DNA from: Bifidobacterium sp. ESL0784 | Lineage (GTDB): Bacteria > Actinomycetota > Actinomycetes > Actinomycetales > Bifidobacteriaceae | Reading direction: 5' to 3' | DNA length: 64,000 nucleotides | Assembly (NCBI RefSeq): GCF_029433295.1 | Contig: NZ_JAQTHV010000004.1 | Coordinates: 186,001 to 250,000 of the forward strand | In this document: in pieces, positions 7,942 through 16,513 of the stretch | Numbering within the stretch: the stretch's first letter is position 1 | How the letters are laid out: the number at the start of each line of letters is the position of its first letter | Notes under the pieces: generated by a model | Database searches by the model: none | Seen by the model: the letters and a program-made list of their open reading frames with translations, nothing else | Told to the model about the DNA's origin: nothing | Program-made: the position numbers and the translations under genes

Positions 7942-9567
7942 TTAGGCCTCTGCCCCTTGGTGTTCCTTTGACAGGTCAGACGGGGAGACGTCCACCTCAT
8001 CCAGCGGAATGAGACGGGTGTGGTTCTTGATCTTGTAGCCGAGGTAAAGAATGAGCACCAGCGGCAGGCCGATGTAGGTGATGCCGATCTGCTGCCAGTC
8101 CCAATGGATGAACGCGTCGATGTTCTGGCCGCCGATGACGATGATGCATAGGATGAGCGCGAGGATTGGGCCCAGCGGGAAGAGCTTGGCGTGGTACTTG
8201 AGTTCCGAGACCTTGTGGCCCTGACGGATGAAGGCACGGCGGAAGCGGAAGTGGCTGATGGCGATGCCGACCCAGGCGATGAAACCGGTCAGACCCGAGG
8301 CGGCGACCAGCCACATGTAGATCTTCTCGCCGAAAATGGAGGAACCGAACGTGGCCAGGGAGATGAAGGTGGTCACGATCAGCGAGGCCATGGGGATGCC
8401 GTGTTTGGTGGTGCGTCTGAAAACCTTTGGGGCGTAGCCTTCTTCAGCCAGTGAGTAAAGCATGCGGGTGGAGGCGTACATGCCGGAGTTGGCGGAAGAA
8501 AGCACCGCTGTGAGCACGATGACATTCATCACGCTCGCAGCGGCCGCGAGACCGGCCCTCTTGAAAACCAACGTGAACGGTGACATCGCGATATCGCCGT
8601 TGGCAGCCGAAAGCAGGTTTGTGCTGGTGTAGGGGATGATCGCCGCGATGACGAAAATGGAGAGCATATAGAAGATCAGCAGACGCCAGAAAACGCTGCG
8701 GATGGCCTTCGGTACGGCGTGCTCCGGATCCTCGGATTCGCCTGCGGTCACGCCGATGAGCTCGGTGCCTTGGAAGGAGAAGCCGGCGATGAGGAAGACG
8801 CTTAAGATCGCCGGGAATCCGCCGACAAACGGGGCGTCCTTATAAGTGAAATTGCTCAGGCCGATCGCCGGATGGAACATGATGCCGAAGATCATGCAGA
8901 AGCCGAGAATGAGGAAAACGATGACGGTGACCACTTTGATCAGAGAAAGCCAGTATTCCGTCTCGCCGAATGCCGAGACCGTCAGCGCGTTGATCAGGAA
9001 GATGACCGCCAGCACCAGCATGCTCCAGATCCAGCCGGGGGTGTGCGGCAGCCAGTACTGGATGAGCAAGGCGGCGGTGGAAATGTCGACGGCGACGGTG
9101 ATGGCCCAGTTGAACCAATAGTTCCAGCCCATCGCGAAGCCGAGCGCCGGGTCAACATATTTGGCGTTATAAGTGGCGAAGGAGCCCGAGACTGGTTGAT
9201 TGGTGGCCAGCTCGCCGAGGCTGGTCATCAGGAAGTAGACCATGATGCCCATGGCGATATAGGCCACAAGTCCGCCGCCGGGGCCGGCCTTGGAGATGGT
9301 GGAGCCCGAGGTCATGAACAGGCCTGTGCCGATGCACCCGCCGAGGGCGATCATCGAGACGTGTCGGGTCTTGAGGTTGCGCTGCACGCCGTTTGTCTGC
9401 TTAGATTTGTCTTTGCCCTCGATGGGCGGGATGGGGTGTACGGCGGCGGTTTTGGCATCAGGTGTGTATGGCCTGTCCTTTGCCGTTGTTCCTGACGGCT
9501 GGCTTGATATCCGTGTCGGTGCCGTTGTGCTGTCCGTGTGTCCGGTATGGCCGGTTCCTGCCGGCAT
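7942..9567 (-). CDS. lysP: lysine-specific amino acid permease (APC superfamily)
   Basis: Proton-coupled amino acid permease of the APC family, 541 aa with about 12 membrane segments. Close to LysP throughout: RHVSMIALGGCIGTGLF (first helix with the unwound GxGxG motif), AGPGGGLVAYIAMGIMVYFL, LGELATNQPVSGSFATY, GWNYWFNWAITVAVD, AFGETEYWLSLIKV and GFSFQGTELIGVTAGESEDP. It carries a ~60-residue N-terminal cytoplasmic extension rich in Thr and Pro before the core. The start at 9567 has GGAAGGAA a few nt upstream. A lysine riboswitch in the ~300-nt leader independently supports lysine as substrate. It is a monocistronic unit ended by the shared terminator. The riboswitch should lower expression when lysine is plentiful. 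Confidence 0.93.
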   Translation of the reverse strand: MPAGTGHTGHTDSTTAPTRISSQPSGTTAKDRPYTPDAKTAAVHPIPPIEGKDKSKQTNGVQRNLKTRHVSMIALGGCIGTGLFMTSGSTISKAGPGGGLVAYIAMGIMVYFLMTSLGELATNQPVSGSFATYNAKYVDPALGFAMGWNYWFNWAITVAVDISTAALLIQYWLPHTPGWIWSMLVLAVIFLINALTVSAFGETEYWLSLIKVVTVIVFLILGFCMIFGIMFHPAIGLSNFTYKDAPFVGGFPAILSVFLIAGFSFQGTELIGVTAGESEDPEHAVPKAIRSVFWRLLIFYMLSIFVIAAIIPYTSTNLLSAANGDIAMSPFTLVFKRAGLAAAASVMNVIVLTAVLSSANSGMYASTRMLYSLAEEGYAPKVFRRTTKHGIPMASLIVTTFISLATFGSSIFGEKIYMWLVAASGLTGFIAWVGIAISHFRFRRAFIRQGHKVSELKYHAKLFPLGPILALILCIIVIGGQNIDAFIHWDWQQIGITYIGLPLVLILYLGYKIKNHTRLIPLDEVDVSPSDLSKEHQGAEA

Positions 9568-9694
9568 GCTGTTTCCTTCCGATAGGGAAGAAGCCTACAG
9601 ATGGTGGGATTGCCGTTTACGTTCTTGGCCGGATGAGTCACGGGAAAGCCCACGCCTCATCGCGAAAAAGCCTCACAAACGATTCCCATCGATA

Positions 9695-9868
9695 GCGCTC
9701 CGCGGCGTTGACCGCGACAGTCCTGGATTTCTTGAACCCAGGCCCAACTTCCTGCCGCGGAGGCGACCGGAAATTTCGGCTGAACTCCCTTTTGCCGGCC
9801 TTCGCGGGCACCGCCGTGCCTCTGGTCGGTTACTGATGGGTTCAGCGACCTCTTCTGTGATTGATAAC
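9695..9868 (-). promoter_or_regulatory. lysine riboswitch (L-box) in lysP leader
   Basis: Read on the minus strand, the leader shows conserved L-box blocks in the right order. AGAGGTCGC (9853-9845) is followed by CAGTAAC, AAAAGGGAGTTC, GCCGAAATT, then GCCTGGGTTCAAGAAATCC and GGACTGTCGCGG near 9722-9711. These match known lysine aptamers from Bacillus lysC and Thermotoga in sequence and spacing. A -10-like TATAGT lies at 9876-9881. A small GC hairpin (GCGG-loop-CCGC region, about 9700-9715) follows and may belong to the expression platform. About 120 nt separate it from the lysP start with no U-tract hairpin, so translational control seems more likely than termination. Boundaries are approximate; P1 pairing was not modelled. 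Confidence 0.85.
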
Positions 9869-9974
9869 AAGAGCGACTATAGGGGATTTTCACGACAAAT
9901 GATGAGATTGTCCACTGATAACCACCATGATGTCGTATTTGGTTCATTGATTTGTTTCCTTGTTCATCGGTTGA

Positions 9975-11300
9975 TTACAGATTTCGTACGATTCCGATGA
10001 ACAGTGGGACTCCGTCAGGCGTGTCATATTCATAGACGAACGGATGGTCAACAATGAATGATTCAGATTTATCTATTCCTGGATTTGGCGCGGTGGCCAT
10101 CGTCTCGATTTTGGTGTACGCGGCAGCTTTGACACCGGTTTCGCTCACGTCAATGCTGGTGCCTTGGATGATTTGACCGATGTAGAGGGAATCTTTGTTG
10201 GTCATTTTGGAAAAATTCGCGCGTGATGGGTTGAAAGCGGAACGAATGCCGAGCTTTTTTAAAATTGGTATTGAATCCTCGAACGTATTGGCTATCTTAA
10301 ACTTCGGAAGACTGAGATTGACTTTGGTTGGTTCGCTTTTCGCGTTGAACATGGCGCGTAGCGAGTCGGTTTTTCCTGCTAGGTCGTTTGCCGCTGTTTT
10401 TTGGTCGGGCAGCACGATTTTCAGTTTGGATCCGTCGTCGAATGCTTTGTCGAGGCGCCTGAACCCTTTGCCTCTGGCCATATCCATCGTTCCGCTCTGG
10501 CTCATCATGGAGACCTTCGAGTCTCCTTTCTCTGCGTGGAACGGTTGGTCGGATGTGTCGTCCGCGTCGAATGGGTCTTGCCATTTCCCGTTTGCATACA
10601 CGGTGTTGAGGAGCGTCAGGATTGCGTCGTCAGGAGCGAAATTAGGCTTGAGGATCCCGTGAGTTTTCCTATCCACCCATGAGCTCATTTGCTTAGAGGC
10701 ATCGTCTGAGAACGTTGTCATTTGAGCGTCGAAGCTATGTTTCATGTCCTTCTTGAAATCCTCGTCGAGGGGATGTCCTTTCTGAATCCATATCGAATTG
10801 TCGGTCTGCATCTTTGATTTGCTATGACGTCTGCCGTTGATGGAGAGCATCAGTGAATGATAATCGTCTGTGTTGGGCTGTTTATCGTCGTTGAGGGCAG
10901 TCTGCATTTCGTTTTTCGTAGTGCCGGCAGCTCCTTGTTCGGCCATGGAAAGTGCCGTCCACATCGAAGCGGGGGAATAATTGGTGTTGCCTTTGTCGTC
11001 AGACAAGTCTCGGCTGGAAAGAAAAAGTGAAGAGCTGCTGTACGCAAATTGTTGGACGCTGGCTTTGGCGGTTTTACTCGGTGGCGTTGCTTTGGGGTGG
11101 AGGATTAGCGTCCATGTCCCGTATGCTGCTGCGATGAGGAGAGCCACAATGATGCACACGCTCACTATTCGGGTCGTGATGCGTGAAAATCGGTGTCGGC
11201 GTTGTGATCTTATACCTTCTGGTCCGTATGAGGTTGAGAGAGAATCCGTTGATTCGAGGGTCTGTTGTGCGTCGGGGCTTTTCTTGACGTGATGTTTCAT
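9975..11300 (-). CDS. membrane-anchored serpin (serine protease inhibitor)
   Basis: Serpin-fold suicide inhibitor of serine proteases, 441 aa. A single hydrophobic segment at about residues 44-67 (IVSVCIIVALLIAAAYG) after a basic stretch makes it a signal-anchored, outward-facing protein. The serpin domain begins near residue 84: NYSPASMWTALSMAEQGAAGTT, LLNTVYANGKWQDPF and LPKFKIANTFEDSIPIL. The hinge and reactive loop follow ETGVKAAAYTKIETM, ending in VDHPFVYEY and GIVRNL. Counting from the hinge Glu as P17 puts P1 around the Thr after METMA-type residues, but this is uncertain. The start has GGGGAGGA about 8 nt upstream. Bifidobacterial serpins are known to inhibit elastase-like host and competitor proteases. 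Long leader with an inverted repeat. Confidence 0.92.
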   Translation of the reverse strand: MKHHVKKSPDAQQTLESTDSLSTSYGPEGIRSQRRHRFSRITTRIVSVCIIVALLIAAAYGTWTLILHPKATPPSKTAKASVQQFAYSSSSLFLSSRDLSDDKGNTNYSPASMWTALSMAEQGAAGTTKNEMQTALNDDKQPNTDDYHSLMLSINGRRHSKSKMQTDNSIWIQKGHPLDEDFKKDMKHSFDAQMTTFSDDASKQMSSWVDRKTHGILKPNFAPDDAILTLLNTVYANGKWQDPFDADDTSDQPFHAEKGDSKVSMMSQSGTMDMARGKGFRRLDKAFDDGSKLKIVLPDQKTAANDLAGKTDSLRAMFNAKSEPTKVNLSLPKFKIANTFEDSIPILKKLGIRSAFNPSRANFSKMTNKDSLYIGQIIQGTSIDVSETGVKAAAYTKIETMATAPNPGIDKSESFIVDHPFVYEYDTPDGVPLFIGIVRNL

Positions 11301-11384
11301 TGTGTTGTGTCCTCCCCGTCGGGAATGCCGTGTTTTCTCATCTGCATCCTTCTGTCATCGGTGATGCTGCCCTTGCTCGCCGAT

Positions 11385-11416
11385 AACGATTGCTCCCTAT
11401 TTTAATAGGTATCGTT
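11385..11416. promoter_or_regulatory. nested inverted repeat upstream of serpin gene
   Basis: AACGAT and CCTAT on the left are matched by ATAGG and ATCGTT on the right, giving a nested dyad 85-116 nt upstream of the serpin start. It could bind a dimeric regulator; a two-component system is known to control serpin genes in other bifidobacteria, but none is adjacent here. The remainder of 11301-11751, between the divergent serpin and ychF genes, shows no ORF that I can support. Confidence 0.35.
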
Positions 11417-11751
11417 TCGATCTGATAGTCCAATTCCCTGTGTCGAGTCTCCGAATAAACGACATCGAGGCTGTTTTGATTGATTCATCTGCCGCCATTG
11501 GAGATCATTGTCGATGTGAGACGTGATGGCACTGTCAATGTTCTGCTTTGCTAAGGCAACTGAATGGTTTGAGATGCCGGTGATCTGTCATCATTTTGAT
11601 TCGCATCTGAGATTGTTTATTGCGATTTTCGAGAAGTGTATAAGGGGTATGATTTCTGCCCTTGGAGCGTGGAGCTAATTTTGGCAAACTGGGCGTTTGC
11701 GTACTGTGCGGAGCGAATCGCTTTCGTCCGGTTCGCCGGTAGACTTGAGGT

Positions 11752-12840
11752 ATGTCTTTAACTATCGGAATCGTCGGTCTGCCCAACGTCGGCAAGTCCA
11801 CCATGTTCAATGCTTTGACCCGCAACAACGTGCTTGCGGAGAACTACCCGTTCGCCACCATCGAGCCCAACACCGGCATCGTGCCGCTGCCGGACAAGCG
11901 GCTGCCAGTGCTCGCCGAGCTGGTGGGCACCGAGAAGATCGTGCCTGCCACCGTCACTTTCGTCGACATCGCCGGCATCGTCAAGGGCGCCTCCGAAGGC
12001 GAGGGCCTGGGCAACAAGTTCCTGGCCAACATCCGCGAGGCCGATGCGATCTGTGAGGTCGTGCGCGCCTTCGAGGATGACGATATCGTCCATGTCAACG
12101 GCAAGGTCGACCCCTCCGACGACATCGACACCATCAACACCGAACTCATGCTCGCCGATCTGCAGACCATCGAGAACGCGCTGCCGAAGCTCGAGAAGGA
12201 GCTGCGCGGCAAGAAGGTCACGCAGGAATACCTGGACGCGGTCAAGAAGGCGCAGTCGATTCTCGAGGCGGGGGAGACCATCGATCACGCCGCATCCGCC
12301 GGCAAGATCGACAAGGCCGACATCTACGACCTGCATCTGATGACTGCCAAGCCGTTCATCTACGTTTTCAACGTCGACGATACGGAGCTTGGTGACAAGG
12401 ACTTCCAGAAGCGGCTTGCTGATTCCGTGGCGCCCGCGCAGTCGATTTTCCTGAACGCCCAGTTCGAGTCCGACCTGACCGATCTTGACGAGGCCGATGC
12501 CCGCGAGATGCTCGCCGATGCAGGGCTCAAGGAATCCGGCCTCGACCAGCTGGCACGCGTGGGCTTCGATGTGCTTGGCCTGCAGACTTTCCTCACCGCT
12601 GGTGTCAAGGAGGTGCGCGCCTGGCAGATTCATCAGGGCTGGACCGCCCCGCAGGCCGCCGGCGTGATCCACAGCGATTTCGAGCGTGGCTTCATCAAGG
12701 CCGACATCGTCTCCTACGACGATTTCGTCGCCGCCAAGGGCAGCATGAACGAGATCAAGGAGGAAGGCAAGCTCCGTCAGGAGGGCCGAGACTACGTGAT
12801 GCAGGACGGTGACATCGTAGACTTCAAATTCAACGTGTGA
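11752..12840 (+). CDS. ychF: redox-regulated ATPase/GTPase YchF
   Basis: Universally conserved Obg-family P-loop NTPase, 362 aa, ribosome-associated and ATP-preferring in studied members. G1 motif [14 protein letters not shown] at residues 8-21, G2 region [18 protein letters not shown]3 [24 protein letters not shown] replaces the classical NKxD, as is normal for YchF. A coiled-coil A domain follows, then the C-terminal TGS domain ([25 protein letters not shown]). Length is standard. The start is unusual: TAGACT at 11740-11745 ends 6 nt before the ATG, so the transcript is probably leaderless; a GAGG 2 nt before the ATG is too close to act as a normal Shine-Dalgarno sequence. Followed by a strong terminator. 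Confidence 0.97.
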   Translation: MSLTIGIVGLPNVGKSTMFNALTRNNVLAENYPFATIEPNTGIVPLPDKRLPVLAELVGTEKIVPATVTFVDIAGIVKGASEGEGLGNKFLANIREADAICEVVRAFEDDDIVHVNGKVDPSDDIDTINTELMLADLQTIENALPKLEKELRGKKVTQEYLDAVKKAQSILEAGETIDHAASAGKIDKADIYDLHLMTAKPFIYVFNVDDTELGDKDFQKRLADSVAPAQSIFLNAQFESDLTDLDEADAREMLADAGLKESGLDQLARVGFDVLGLQTFLTAGVKEVRAWQIHQGWTAPQAAGVIHSDFERGFIKADIVSYDDFVAAKGSMNEIKEEGKLRQEGRDYVMQDGDIVDFKFNV

Positions 12841-12856
12841 GCTTTCGCAAGACCCT

Positions 12857-12889
12857 AAGTGCGCCTTTTGAATAGCAAAAGGCGCACTT
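12857..12889 (+). terminator. terminator after ychF
   Basis: Perfect 14-bp stem AAGTGCGCCTTTTG with a 5-nt loop, 16 nt after the ychF stop. The 3' arm ends in TTTCATATT. Confidence 0.85.
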
Positions 12890-13068
12890 TCATATTCTGA
12901 GTATTCTGTGTTCTATATATTCATCTTGTTCGCCGAGTCTTGACTTCTTACAATGTGTGCAAGCCAAACGGTTTGATTCTGTGGGCGTAAATCGGTTTTG
13001 TGGCATGATAATGGTGATTGGGATTCATCAATAATGATGGATATTCAAACCTTTCGAAAGGAATCGAT

Positions 13069-13755
13069 ATGGCTGATCAGCGACGAGTGGTGATTTTGGG
13101 TGGGCATGGCAAGGTGGCGCTGCTCGCCGAGCCGAAACTCAAGGAAGCGGGCTTTAGCGTTGACGCGGTCATCCGCAATCCCGCGCAGTCCGATGATGTG
13201 CGGAAGGCTGGCGCGAATCCGGTGGTCTTCGATATGGAACATGCCAATGTCGACAGCTTTGCTGGTTTGTTCGAAGGCGCTGTCGCCGTCGTATTCTCGG
13301 CGGGTGCCGGCGGTGGGGATGACGTTCGTACCCATGCCGTGGATTATCAGGCCGCAGTTAATGCGATGGAGGCCGCCGAAAAGGCTGGCGTGCGCCGCTT
13401 TGTCATGGTTTCTTACGACACGGCTGATCGTGATCCGCAGGAGATGGGCTGGCCCGAGTCGTTCATCACCTATGCGCAGTCCAAGCATGACGCCGACGCC
13501 CATCTGCGTGATTCTTCGCTCGAATACGCGATTTTGGGTCCAGGCCTGCTGACCCTTGAACCGGAAACCGACAAGATCGTTTTGACCGATGACCGTACGA
13601 TGATCGATGGCAAGCCGGCAACCAACGAGCAGCGCAAGACTTCGCGTGGCAACGTCGCGGCGGTCATCGCCCGCGTGCTTTCTGCGGACATCGCCAAGCG
13701 CAAGACCATCGATTTCTACGACGGCGACAAGCCGATTGACGAGGTTCTTGTCTGA
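13069..13755 (+). CDS. NAD(P)-binding atypical SDR family protein
   Basis: A 228-aa Rossmann-fold protein of the atypical short-chain dehydrogenase (NAD(P)H-binding, YwnB/YhfK-like) group. N-terminal nucleotide loop VVILGGHGKVALLAEPKL is a GxxGxxG variant (GGHGKVA). Further motifs are AVVFSAGAGGGDD, the AGVRRFVMVSYDTADRD strand and SFITYAQSKHDADAHLRDS, then a C-terminal ILGPGLLTLEPETDKI segment. Reaction unknown; members are oxidoreductases or NAD(P)H sensors. The ATG at 13069 has GAAAGGA 6 nt upstream; the longer in-frame start at 13018 has none. It is flanked by terminators on both sides, so it is its own unit. Confidence 0.85.
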   Translation: MADQRRVVILGGHGKVALLAEPKLKEAGFSVDAVIRNPAQSDDVRKAGANPVVFDMEHANVDSFAGLFEGAVAVVFSAGAGGGDDVRTHAVDYQAAVNAMEAAEKAGVRRFVMVSYDTADRDPQEMGWPESFITYAQSKHDADAHLRDSSLEYAILGPGLLTLEPETDKIVLTDDRTMIDGKPATNEQRKTSRGNVAAVIARVLSADIAKRKTIDFYDGDKPIDEVLV

Positions 13756-13782
13756 GCCCCTAATCTTTTCGGCTCTATTATT

Positions 13783-13826
13783 ATCGCTGCTTACAATGGA
13801 GTAAACGTTGGAAGCAGCGATTTTTT
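13783..13826 (+). terminator. terminator after SDR-family gene
   Basis: 10-bp stem ATCGCTGCTT/AAGCAGCGAT around a 19-nt loop, followed immediately by TTTTT. Confidence 0.8.
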
Positions 13827-13884
13827 ATGCAGTGTTGTATCTTAGACTACAAAGAGATGTTTGAATAGATAGGAAGGCCCACCG

Positions 13885-14094
13885 ATGGAACAGAAACAAT
13901 ACGTATGCGAGAAATGCGGCTGCCAGCATTATACTTCCGACCAATTCCAAGCGACTGGTGGCGAATTCGCCAAGCTCTTTAACGTGCAGAACAAGAAGTT
14001 CATCACCGTCAGCTGCACGCAATGCGGCTATACCGAGCTCTATCGCGCCGAAACTGATGCCGGCATGAACATCCTCGATTTCCTGATGAGCTGA
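13885..14094 (+). CDS. small zinc-ribbon protein (COG3478 type)
   Basis: A 69-aa protein with two CxxC-type knuckles, YVCEKCGCQHY near the N-terminus and VSCTQCGYTELY near residue 52. These form a zinc ribbon typical of the predicted nucleic-acid-binding COG3478 family. The phrase between them (EFAKLFNVQNKKFITV) is the conserved family core. No enzyme activity is known. The ATG has GGAAGG about 7 nt upstream. The short length is normal for the family, and the gene stands alone. Confidence 0.88.
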   Translation: MEQKQYVCEKCGCQHYTSDQFQATGGEFAKLFNVQNKKFITVSCTQCGYTELYRAETDAGMNILDFLMS

Positions 14095-14280
14095 CGGTTT
14101 CGACTTTTTCTGTTTGACATTCGTATCATGATTTCTTGATTGCGGTTATTGGTTGAAATACTTATCGAAAGTCTTGATTTCCTTATGAGGGAATCTTGAA
14201 TTTTTCGCTAGTACCCGCTTGCTCTGTTGTTCCTGCCCTGTCTGCGCTACGCTGAGGCATAGAAGCCAAAGGAGCAGGAC

Positions 14281-14628
14281 ATGACGATTGCGTTGAAGCG
14301 GGTATATGAGGCGGCCGAAGACAGTGACGGCTATCGCGTGTTGGTCGACAGGCTTTGGCCGCGTGGTATTTCCAAGGTGAACGCGAAGCTCGATCTGTGG
14401 CTTAAAGAGATTGGACCCACCACCGAGCTGCGTAAATGGTTCGGCCACGATCCCGCCAAGTTCGATGAGTTTGCGGATAAGTATCGTAAGGAGCTGGAAG
14501 AGAATAAGGAAACGGTCGACAAGCTGGTTTCGATATGCCGCGAGCAGCCCAAGGTTACGTTGCTATACGGGGCGAAGGATTCGGAGGACAACCAAGCGGT
14601 GGTATTGAAAGACTATCTCGAAGGTTGA
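14281..14628 (+). CDS. DUF488 family protein (YeaO-like)
   Basis: A 115-aa cytosolic protein of the DUF488 family. Recognised by RVLVDRLWPRGISK near residue 20, then LWLKEIGPTTELRKWFGHDPAKFDEF and a C-terminal VTLLYGAKDSEDNQAVVLKDYL. Function of the family is not established. AAAGGAG lies about 7 nt upstream of the ATG. No operon partner can be assigned. Confidence 0.9.
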   Translation: MTIALKRVYEAAEDSDGYRVLVDRLWPRGISKVNAKLDLWLKEIGPTTELRKWFGHDPAKFDEFADKYRKELEENKETVDKLVSICREQPKVTLLYGAKDSEDNQAVVLKDYLEG

Positions 14629-14795
14629 TTTCCGTGATGGGTTTCTTGTCGATGCCGGTTACTGCTTAATGATGAAAGGTGATCGAACGTGTACCAGCGC
14701 GGATTTGGCTCCTAACGCCGTGATGTCATAAATTTCATCGAAAAATTCTGTATTTAGGCCGTGTGCAGCAGTTTGTATAGCGTATGATAAGAATT

Positions 14796-15221
14796 ATGGC
14801 GACAGTGACGTTATCGATACCGAGGGCACACAAGCGTGAGCGTGCCATTTCCGACTACTTCAACATGTGGGTGACGCGTGATTTCGACAAGCTCGACGCG
14901 ATTTTCGCTCCCGATTGTGTCTATGAGGAATCCGACGGGCACATCTATGAGAACCGCAACCAGATTCATCACTGGATTGAGGATTCAATGGAGCATCAGA
15001 CCGTGACGACCTGGAAGATAGCTAATTTTACCCATGCTCGCGGGCGTGAGGGGCAGCCGTCGATCACCGTGTTCTGGACGTTCGCAGGTCAGGAGCGCGA
15101 GGGCGAATCCTATGATTTCGACGGGGTTTCGGTTGTCGAGTTTAACAGGCAGAACAAGATCAAGCGCTTCCGCGATTTTACGGCCAAGCGTCGCCGTGAT
15201 TATCCGTACAAGGGCGAATAA
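14796..15221 (+). CDS. SnoaL-like / NTF2-fold domain protein
   Basis: A 141-aa protein with the NTF2-like cone fold of the SnoaL family. Features: ISDYFNMWVTRDFDKLDAIFAPDCVYEESDG (helix and first strands), HIYENRNQIHHWIEDSME, and closing strands ITVFWTFAGQE and DGVSVVEFNRQNKIKRFRDF. Such proteins are small enzymes or ligand-binding domains; nothing identifies the ligand. TATGAT at 14783-14788 lies 7 nt before the ATG at 14796 and there is no Shine-Dalgarno sequence. I therefore take 14796 as a leaderless start; an in-frame ATG at 14784 lies inside the -10-like hexamer. Confidence 0.78.
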   Translation: MATVTLSIPRAHKRERAISDYFNMWVTRDFDKLDAIFAPDCVYEESDGHIYENRNQIHHWIEDSMEHQTVTTWKIANFTHARGREGQPSITVFWTFAGQEREGESYDFDGVSVVEFNRQNKIKRFRDFTAKRRRDYPYKGE

Positions 15222-15261
15222 AAGGTTACGTCCGAACGGCTTCAACGTTTTGGATACTTTG

Positions 15262-15297
15262 AGAACGGGTCATCGTGAACAACGATGGGCCCGTTTC
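15262..15297 (+). terminator. terminator after SnoaL-like gene
   Basis: Two-part stem (AACGGG and CATCGT pairing with ACGATG and CCCGTT), 5-nt loop GAACA, followed by TTTCTTT. Confidence 0.75.
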
Positions 15298-15460
15298 TTT
15301 GTGCTCGAGGCGGATGGGTTTACAAAGAGGCCTGTAGTCACCAAGGTCAGCAAACCTCAAAAAGAGCGGTTTTGCATCCAATGGCGGTCATTTACTTGGC
15401 TAAAGATGAGCTTTGCAGAGTATCTGAAGAAATCATGCTGGTCATGACAAATAAGATTTT

Positions 15461-15491
15461 CAAAACTTGAGTCAAGGAGACTCAAGTTTTG
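15461..15491. promoter_or_regulatory. HAIR operator (HspR-binding site) of hsp20
   Basis: CTTGAGT (15466-15472), a 7-nt spacer, and ACTCAAG (15480-15486) give an exact match to the HspR-associated inverted repeat consensus CTTGAGT-N7-ACTCAAG. The arms extend on each side by CAAAA/TTTTG to 12 bp. It lies about 170 nt upstream of hsp20. The same palindrome could fold as a terminator-like hairpin in RNA, but the exact consensus next to a heat-shock gene favours the operator. Confidence 0.85.
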
Positions 15492-15656
15492 TTCACTGCA
15501 GGTTAAAATTGGGAAGCAGGAGCCGGAATATCGGTTGGACTAAGTGACAAGATAAAGACTTGGAGCCGCAAGGTTCCGGAGCGTCTCGTCACCCGGTCGG
15601 TTCAGCTTCCGACCGCGGGCGTCACGGCTTGCCTCAAATACTTAGGAGTATTGATT

Positions 15657-16112
15657 ATGGCTATGTTTCCGGCTTTGATGCATGATGCGTTCTCTGATAT
15701 GTTCGACGATCCGTTCTTCACCGGTTGGGGAGATTCGAGCTCCCGCATGGGCAACCCGATTTCTTCGACCAACATGATGAAGACCGATGTTCGTGAGACC
15801 GACAAGGCCTACGACGTCTCCATCGATATGCCCGGCTTCAACAAGGACGACATCTCTCTTGAACTTCATGACGGCTATCTGACCGTCTCCGCCAAGCGCG
15901 ATGAGAACCATGGCGAGAAGAACGATGAGGGCAAGTGGCTGCGTCGCGAACGTTACGTCGGCACCTGCTCGCGCAGCTTCTACGTCGGCGACGAGGTCAA
16001 GGATTCCGACGTGCACGCCAACTACAAGGACGGCACGCTGAGCCTCGAAATCGCCAAGGTGCAGCCACAGCCGAAGGTCGAGGCCAAGCACCAGATCGCC
16101 ATCGAGGGCTGA
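15657..16112 (+). CDS. hsp20: small heat-shock protein Hsp20 (alpha-crystallin family)
   Basis: ATP-independent holdase chaperone of 151 aa that binds unfolding proteins under stress. N-terminal segment MAMFPALMHDAFSDMFDDPFF is the variable Phe-rich arm. The alpha-crystallin domain runs from about residue 38 (KTDVRETDKAYDVSIDMPGF) through ISLELHDGYLTVSAKR to YKDGTLSLEIAKV; the C-terminal tail is short. AGGAG at 15644-15648 is 8 nt from the ATG at 15657, which decides the start over the TTG at 15651. Control by HspR is indicated by the HAIR site. It is its own unit, with terminators before and after. Confidence 0.95.
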   Translation: MAMFPALMHDAFSDMFDDPFFTGWGDSSSRMGNPISSTNMMKTDVRETDKAYDVSIDMPGFNKDDISLELHDGYLTVSAKRDENHGEKNDEGKWLRRERYVGTCSRSFYVGDEVKDSDVHANYKDGTLSLEIAKVQPQPKVEAKHQIAIEG

Positions 16113-16144
16113 TTGGCCGATAGGTTGTTGTAACCGATAAATGT

Positions 16145-16179
16145 AGGCCGTTTGGTTGGGAACGCCAGCCAAACGGCCT
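16145..16179 (+). terminator. terminator after hsp20
   Basis: 15-bp stem AGGCCGTTTGGTTGG/CCAGCCAAACGGCCT with one G-T pair and a 5-nt loop, followed by TTCGTG. Confidence 0.8.
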
Positions 16180-16513
16180 TTCGTGTGCAAGTGGGGGATG
16201 AACCGTGGGCGCAATGAGCACGGTTGTGCTGTAAAGACGAGTCGTTTTTAGAGCAATCATTGCTTGCCTATGGCCAACTAACATATGTGCATGTATGCGC
16301 ACATATGAGTGCGTTAAACGCGACGCCGGTTTGGTGTTATCGTCGTGTTTAACGTTATTTGTGCGCTGGGATGCAAGAAGTGCGACGCCGGGCGGGTCTT
16401 ATCGTCGCCTTTGTTGCATATGCGTTATGGAATCCAATATACACGACACTTGGCCTGTTCAGACATGACGGCACTCGGCATCTGAGTTTGTTCCGCGCCT
16501 ATATCTGCATGCA
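16180..16513. other. intergenic stretch between convergent hsp20 and peptide-binding lipoprotein
   Basis: About 330 bases with no gene I can support. It includes ATATGTGCATGTATGCGCACATATG-like alternating sequence near 16281-16306, a GTGCGCATA-type dyad that could be a cruciform or operator. A 64-codon frame at 16359-16553 lacks a ribosome-binding site and family resemblance and runs into the neighbouring gene. Confidence 0.4.

Noticed and set aside
15034..15447. 137-codon frame over the SnoaL-like gene and its terminator
   Set aside because: It overlaps a supported gene in another frame and runs through a clear terminator.
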